From assembly GCA_903918325.1 (NCBI GenBank), contig CAIXDY010000007.1:1-9291 (forward strand): 9,291 bases of DNA. The letters are read 5' to 3'. Source of the DNA: an uncultured Actinomycetes bacterium. GTDB taxonomy: Bacteria; Actinomycetota; Actinomycetes; Nanopelagicales; Nanopelagicaceae. The stretch's first letter is position 1. Each line of letters opens with the position of its first letter. The notes below the pieces were generated by a model. The model saw only the letters and a list, made by a program, of their open reading frames with translations, had not been told where the DNA came from and searched no databases. The translations under genes were made by a program, and so were the position numbers. Below are positions 6,326 to 9,291 of the stretch, one piece after another.

Positions 6326-7777
6326 ATGAAAACTAAAGGACTAAGTACCTTTGCTTCACTCCGTGCTGGTGTAGTTGCATTAGTTGCTACGGCACTTGTA
6401 ATTACTCCACTTGCGGTTGCACACGCTGCTGATGCTCCAACTTTCGGCAAGGCATGTACAACTGAAGGTGTCAGCACTGGACAAATGACTACATCACTTA
6501 TTTGCGCCACAGGTACAAACGGAAAGCTGACATGGCAACGTGTTCGCCTTGGTGCAGATAATGCAACACCTGTTGGAACATCAACACCGCCAAAGGGAAC
6601 AATTGAGTTCCATCACTGGCGCCCAGAAGACAAAGTTGTATTACAGGCAATCATTGATAAGTACCAGGCGAAATATCCTGGAACATATATCAACCAGGTA
6701 ATTATGAGCTCAGTTGATTACACCAACTTGGCATACGCAAAGATCAGCGCAAACAAGAAAGCTGCACTCTTTGTAACTAGCCGCGGTGGACAGTTCAATC
6801 AGTTCTACGCTGGCGGAATGCTTGCAAGTCTTGCAAATCAACGCTTTATTAAGCAGAACGTCATTCAAAGCGCATTGACACCAGGAATCGTTAATGGCGT
6901 TGTTTATGGCCTTCCTTACCAATCACTGTTTAACAATCCTTTGTATAACTCAGAATTGTTTGCAAAGAATGGTTGGAAAGTTCCAACAACTTGGACACAG
7001 ACTCTTGCTTTCTGCAAGACTGCAAAAGCTGCGGGATACATTCCATTTGCTTGGCCAGGAGCTACTCGCGGTAACGCGGGTCAGATCATCAACTCATTCT
7101 TGATGAACTCAGCACCAGATCTAGCAACATTGACTGCTCGTATTACAGCAATTGATACAGGCAAGGCTGATTTAACTGAGCCTTGGTTCGTTGAAATTGC
7201 TAACAAGTACAAGGCAATGACAGATGCAGGTTGCTTCCCAGCAAACCCAACTGGTTACAACGACACCGTTGCTCCAGCTGATTTTGCTGCTGGTAAGGCT
7301 GCAATTTATCCAACTGGAACATTTGGTATGAGCACAGTTACAAAGCTCAACCCAGCAATGTCAGGAAAGATGAAGATGATGTCACTGATCACTGTTGATA
7401 CAAAGCCTTTGTATCAGGGAATCACAAATAACACATTCATCTTGAGTGTTAATGCTAAGTCTTCATCATCAGATCAGAAGATTGCAGCATCATTCATGTC
7501 ATTCCTTGCTCAAGCTGAAAATGCTCAAGCATATGCTGTTGGAACTTCACAGCACGTTTCAATTATCAACGTTGACTACTCAGCTAACGTCGATCTATTG
7601 AACACATCTGACATCATGGGTAAGAAGCTATTACTTGCACCACGCTTCTTGTTCAACAACGTCAACAACGTCCGTAACCCACTTGAAGATGCATTGATTG
7701 CAATCACAGGTGGCGCCGATGTTATGAAAACACTGACAGATACTTCTAAGACCATCAAACAAGGTCTGTCTTCTTAA
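6326..7777 (+). CDS. carbohydrate ABC transporter substrate-binding protein (SBP family 1) with N-terminal two-cysteine module
   Basis: This is the extracellular receptor of the sugar importer. The ATG follows AAGGA (6316-6320) at good spacing. A Sec signal peptide (basic KTK, then a hydrophobic 14-31) ends in VAHA-AD, suggesting cleavage by signal peptidase I after residue 34 or 35. There is no lipobox cysteine, which is unusual for a Gram-positive binding protein. Residues about 38-76 form a small extra module with paired cysteines: FGKAC (40-44), SLIC (57-60), NGKLTW (65-70). A Thr/Pro linker leads to the binding domain from about 90: TIEFHHWRPEDK (92-103), GVVYGLPYQSLFNNPLYNSE (191-210), GWKVPTTW (216-223) and DFAAGKAAIYPTGTFG (319-334). 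Codons are biased to AAG, AAC, TTC and GCA, unlike the AT-richer permease genes, which suggests high expression. Total 483 aa; without the module the length is normal. Confidence 0.93.
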   Translation: MKTKGLSTFASLRAGVVALVATALVITPLAVAHAADAPTFGKACTTEGVSTGQMTTSLICATGTNGKLTWQRVRLGADNATPVGTSTPPKGTIEFHHWRPEDKVVLQAIIDKYQAKYPGTYINQVIMSSVDYTNLAYAKISANKKAALFVTSRGGQFNQFYAGGMLASLANQRFIKQNVIQSALTPGIVNGVVYGLPYQSLFNNPLYNSELFAKNGWKVPTTWTQTLAFCKTAKAAGYIPFAWPGATRGNAGQIINSFLMNSAPDLATLTARITAIDTGKADLTEPWFVEIANKYKAMTDAGCFPANPTGYNDTVAPADFAAGKAAIYPTGTFGMSTVTKLNPAMSGKMKMMSLITVDTKPLYQGITNNTFILSVNAKSSSSDQKIAASFMSFLAQAENAQAYAVGTSQHVSIINVDYSANVDLLNTSDIMGKKLLLAPRFLFNNVNNVRNPLEDALIAITGGADVMKTLTDTSKTIKQGLSS

Positions 7778-7781
7778 GGAG
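7776..7781 (+). promoter_or_regulatory. Shine-Dalgarno AAGGAG overlapping the sugar-binding-protein stop
   Basis: AAGGAG is an excellent ribosome binding site, but no ATG, GTG or TTG follows within range. Six bases after it, GTT (7788) opens a frame that continues without a stop into the MalF-like permease. The site may mark the true permease start, with a non-standard or mutated start codon, or it may be an accident of the stop-codon context. Confidence 0.4.
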
Positions 7782-7811
7782 TAATCAGTTACTTCTTTAG
7801 CTCGTACCCAG

Positions 7812-7841
7812 AGCACCCTTGCCAGTAATGGCAAGGGTGCT
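7812..7841 (+). promoter_or_regulatory. strong intercistronic hairpin between sugar-binding protein and permease
   Basis: AGCACCCTTGCCA (7812-7824) and TGGCAAGGGTGCT (7829-7841) are perfect reverse complements, giving a 13-bp stem closed by a GTAA loop (GUAA, a stable GNRA tetraloop). Only TTCTGG follows rather than a T-run, so full termination is unlikely. Hairpins in this position of sugar ABC operons are known to protect the binding-protein mRNA 3' end or cause partial termination, which makes far more binding protein than permease; that role here is inferred. Confidence 0.8.
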
Positions 7842-7863
7842 TCTGGCGCGCGCAAAAGAAAAA

Positions 7864-7870
7864 AGAAGGA
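7864..7870 (+). promoter_or_regulatory. Shine-Dalgarno-like AGAAGGA before the MalF-like permease
   Basis: AGAAGGA lies 7 bases before an in-frame ATT (7878), but 16 bases before TTG 7887 and 19 before ATG 7890. If it is the functional site, initiation at ATT would give the best spacing and would restore the start of the first membrane segment (I-L-W-L). It is the second candidate site for the uncertain permease start. Confidence 0.4.
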
Positions 7871-7886
7871 TTCAAAGATTTTATGG

Positions 7887-8738
7887 TTGATGGCTTTTCC
7901 AGCAATTGCTATTTATTCATTTCTTTATCTGTATCCAGCACTCTCCAACTTGTTGTATTCAACACAGCGCTGGGATGGTGTAACTAAACCTAAATTTGTT
8001 GGATTGACTAACTTTATTCATTTGCTCACCAATGATGATCTTTTCCTTAAAGTTTTAGGAAATAACATACGATTTACGTTAATCGTTGTAGTACTTCAGA
8101 CCTGTTTAGGCCTACTTTTTGCAACTTTTCTCACTAAAAATACTAAAACGACAATATTTTTACGCACAGTCTATTTTTTCCCAACAATTCTTTCATCGGT
8201 TTCCGTAGGCCTGATTTGGACATTTTTATATGATCCGAACTACGGTTTTATTAATGCAACGCTAAAAGCTATTGGCCTTGATAAATTTGCCCTCAACTGG
8301 CTGGGTGATTCTAAATATTCTCTTTATGCAGTCGCCTTCACACAAATTTGGTTCCATACAGGTCAAATGGTGGTTATTTATGTTGCTGGTTTGCAGCAAA
8401 TTCCGGCCGAGCTTTATGAAGCAGCTGAAGTTGATGGTGCTACACGTTGGCAGCAATTCAAAAATGTCACGTGGCCGATGGCGCTTCCTACAACTGCCGT
8501 TGTAGTTGCTTACACAACAATTCAAACCTTCCGCGCCTTCGATTTAATTTATGCCATGACTCAGGGCGGTCCGCTCAATTCTTCGGACTTATTGGTAACG
8601 ATGGTTTATAACACGGCATTTGTTGGATACAAGTTTGGTTATGCAGCCACACAGACAATTTTCTTAGTGATATTAGTAATGCTAGTAACGTGGCTACAAC
8701 GCCGTGTCCTTAAAACTAATGACGGGACTAAGCGATGA
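7887..8738 (+). CDS. carbohydrate ABC transporter permease, MalF/UgpA-type (start uncertain)
   Basis: This is the first membrane subunit of the sugar importer. From TTG 7887 the protein has 283 aa with about six membrane segments. It carries the EAA docking loop ELYEAAEVDGATRWQQFKNVTWP (175-197, with the conserved EAA and G) and the typical C-terminal part FDLIYAMTQGGPLNSSDLLV (218-237). The first membrane segment begins right at the start codon, with no basic residues in front, which is unusual for MalF-type subunits. The frame is open back to 7785, and the upstream codons read GARKRKKKDSKILWL, exactly the basic flank expected. The true start may therefore be upstream at GTT 7788 or ATT 7878. 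The stop overlaps the next gene as ATGA. Binding-protein gene upstream and MalG-like gene downstream fix the role; the sugar is unknown. Confidence 0.88.
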   Translation: MMAFPAIAIYSFLYLYPALSNLLYSTQRWDGVTKPKFVGLTNFIHLLTNDDLFLKVLGNNIRFTLIVVVLQTCLGLLFATFLTKNTKTTIFLRTVYFFPTILSSVSVGLIWTFLYDPNYGFINATLKAIGLDKFALNWLGDSKYSLYAVAFTQIWFHTGQMVVIYVAGLQQIPAELYEAAEVDGATRWQQFKNVTWPMALPTTAVVVAYTTIQTFRAFDLIYAMTQGGPLNSSDLLVTMVYNTAFVGYKFGYAATQTIFLVILVMLVTWLQRRVLKTNDGTKR

Positions 8739-9291
8739 TTTACAAAGTTTTTAAGAATTCGATGCTGACTATTTTTGCTGCAGCAATACTAATTCCAAGT
8801 TCTATCGTAATTTTGGGTTCTTTTAAGTCGGATGTTGAAATTTATACTAAGCCTTTAGCGTTGCCACAGCACTGGAATCTCAACAACTTCAGAACACTTA
8901 TCGCAACCGGAAACGTTTGGACTCCCTTTAAGAACTCAGTTTTTGTCGCAGTTTTTTCGGTGGCGATTACGATTTTATTAGCCAGCATGGTGGCTTTTGC
9001 TATTGCTCGTTCAATTACCATCACCGGAAAAGTTCTTTTCGCTATGTTTTCAATTGGTTTAGCTATCCCGGGCCAAGTTAATATCATTCCGATTTTTACC
9101 TTATTTACTAAGTTGCATTTGAATAACTCGCTTTATGGACTCATTCTGGTGAATATTGCACTCACGTTACCTATCTCAGTCTTCATCATTTCTGCATTTT
9201 TTAAAGACTTGCCAAAGGAACTTTTTGAAGTTGCCAGCATCGACGGTGCAAATCATTGGCGCGTTTATCGCTCGATTGCAATGCCACTTGC
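8735..9291 (+). CDS. carbohydrate ABC transporter permease, MalG/UgpE-type, cut by window end
   Basis: The second membrane subunit of the sugar importer; 185 codons are visible and no stop is reached. The start ATG 8735 overlaps the preceding stop (ATGA), so translation is coupled; no strong Shine-Dalgarno is seen. Features are a first membrane segment (about 9-29), the family's GSFKSDVEIYTKPLALPQHW (28-47) and NNFRTLI (50-56), further membrane segments around 66-92, 100-122 and 133-155, and the start of the EAA loop: LPKELFEVASIDGANHWRVY (159-178). The usual Glu-Ala-Ala is Glu-Val-Ala here, a variation that MalG-type subunits tolerate. About 90-100 residues, including the last membrane segment, should lie beyond the window. 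Confidence 0.9.
   Translation, partial: MIYKVFKNSMLTIFAAAILIPSSIVILGSFKSDVEIYTKPLALPQHWNLNNFRTLIATGNVWTPFKNSVFVAVFSVAITILLASMVAFAIARSITITGKVLFAMFSIGLAIPGQVNIIPIFTLFTKLHLNNSLYGLILVNIALTLPISVFIISAFFKDLPKELFEVASIDGANHWRVYRSIAMPL

Noticed and set aside
6894..7103. 69-aa plus-strand ORF inside the sugar-binding-protein gene
   Set aside because: Shadow frame under a gene with strong family motifs and biased codon use.
7812..7846. Hairpin after the sugar-binding-protein gene as a full intrinsic terminator
   Set aside because: The stem is strong, but it is followed by TTCTGG rather than a T-run, and the permease genes of the same system follow directly; partial termination or mRNA protection fits better.
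7883..7885. ATG at 7883 as the MalF start
   Set aside because: It is out of frame with the permease and reaches a stop after about 34 codons.
8272..8505. 77-aa plus-strand ORF inside the MalF-like gene
   Set aside because: Out of frame with the permease, whose EAA loop and membrane segments account for this stretch; no independent ribosome binding site or motif.

Overview
The window looks like chromosomal DNA of a low-GC, streamlined actinobacterium. The best guess is a freshwater acI / Nanopelagicales-type organism (Planktophila- or Nanopelagicus-like). The basis is an AT-leaning composition (judged by eye, not counted), short gene gaps, actinobacterial-style solute-binding proteins, an encoded tRNA CCA end and several genes with weak or no Shine-Dalgarno signal. 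The organism call is inference; there is no rRNA or other marker gene here.

Layout. (1) Positions 1-929, minus strand: a gene cut by the left edge, encoding a membrane-anchored protein of the N,N-dimethylformamidase large-subunit-like family. Its ATG sits right behind a possible leaderless promoter. (2) 1020-1104: tRNA-Tyr(GTA). (3) 1214-4785: a tight plus-strand operon. It encodes a polar-amino-acid-type ABC importer (lipoprotein binding protein, one permease, ATPase) and then an M24 'pita-bread'-fold protein in which most expected metal ligands are replaced. A small terminator-like hairpin follows. (4) 4891 to the right edge: a carbohydrate operon. It encodes an L-fucose/L-arabinose-isomerase-like enzyme, a highly expressed-looking secreted sugar-binding protein with an extra two-cysteine N-terminal module, a MalF-like permease and a MalG-like permease cut by the window end.

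How the genes work together. The first operon probably imports a small polar, nitrogen-containing compound and may hydrolyse or process it with the M24-fold protein. The second imports a sugar and isomerises it (aldose to ketose). No sugar ABC ATPase is visible, so a shared ATPase elsewhere or one beyond the edge is expected.

Most worth a second look: the metal-ligand-poor M24 protein; the cysteine module on a binding protein that has no lipobox; a perfect 13-bp GUAA-tetraloop hairpin between the sugar-binding protein and its permease; and the lack of a normal, well-placed start codon for that permease. No CRISPR array, insertion sequence, phage or defence gene was seen. I did not find a clearly new multi-gene system.
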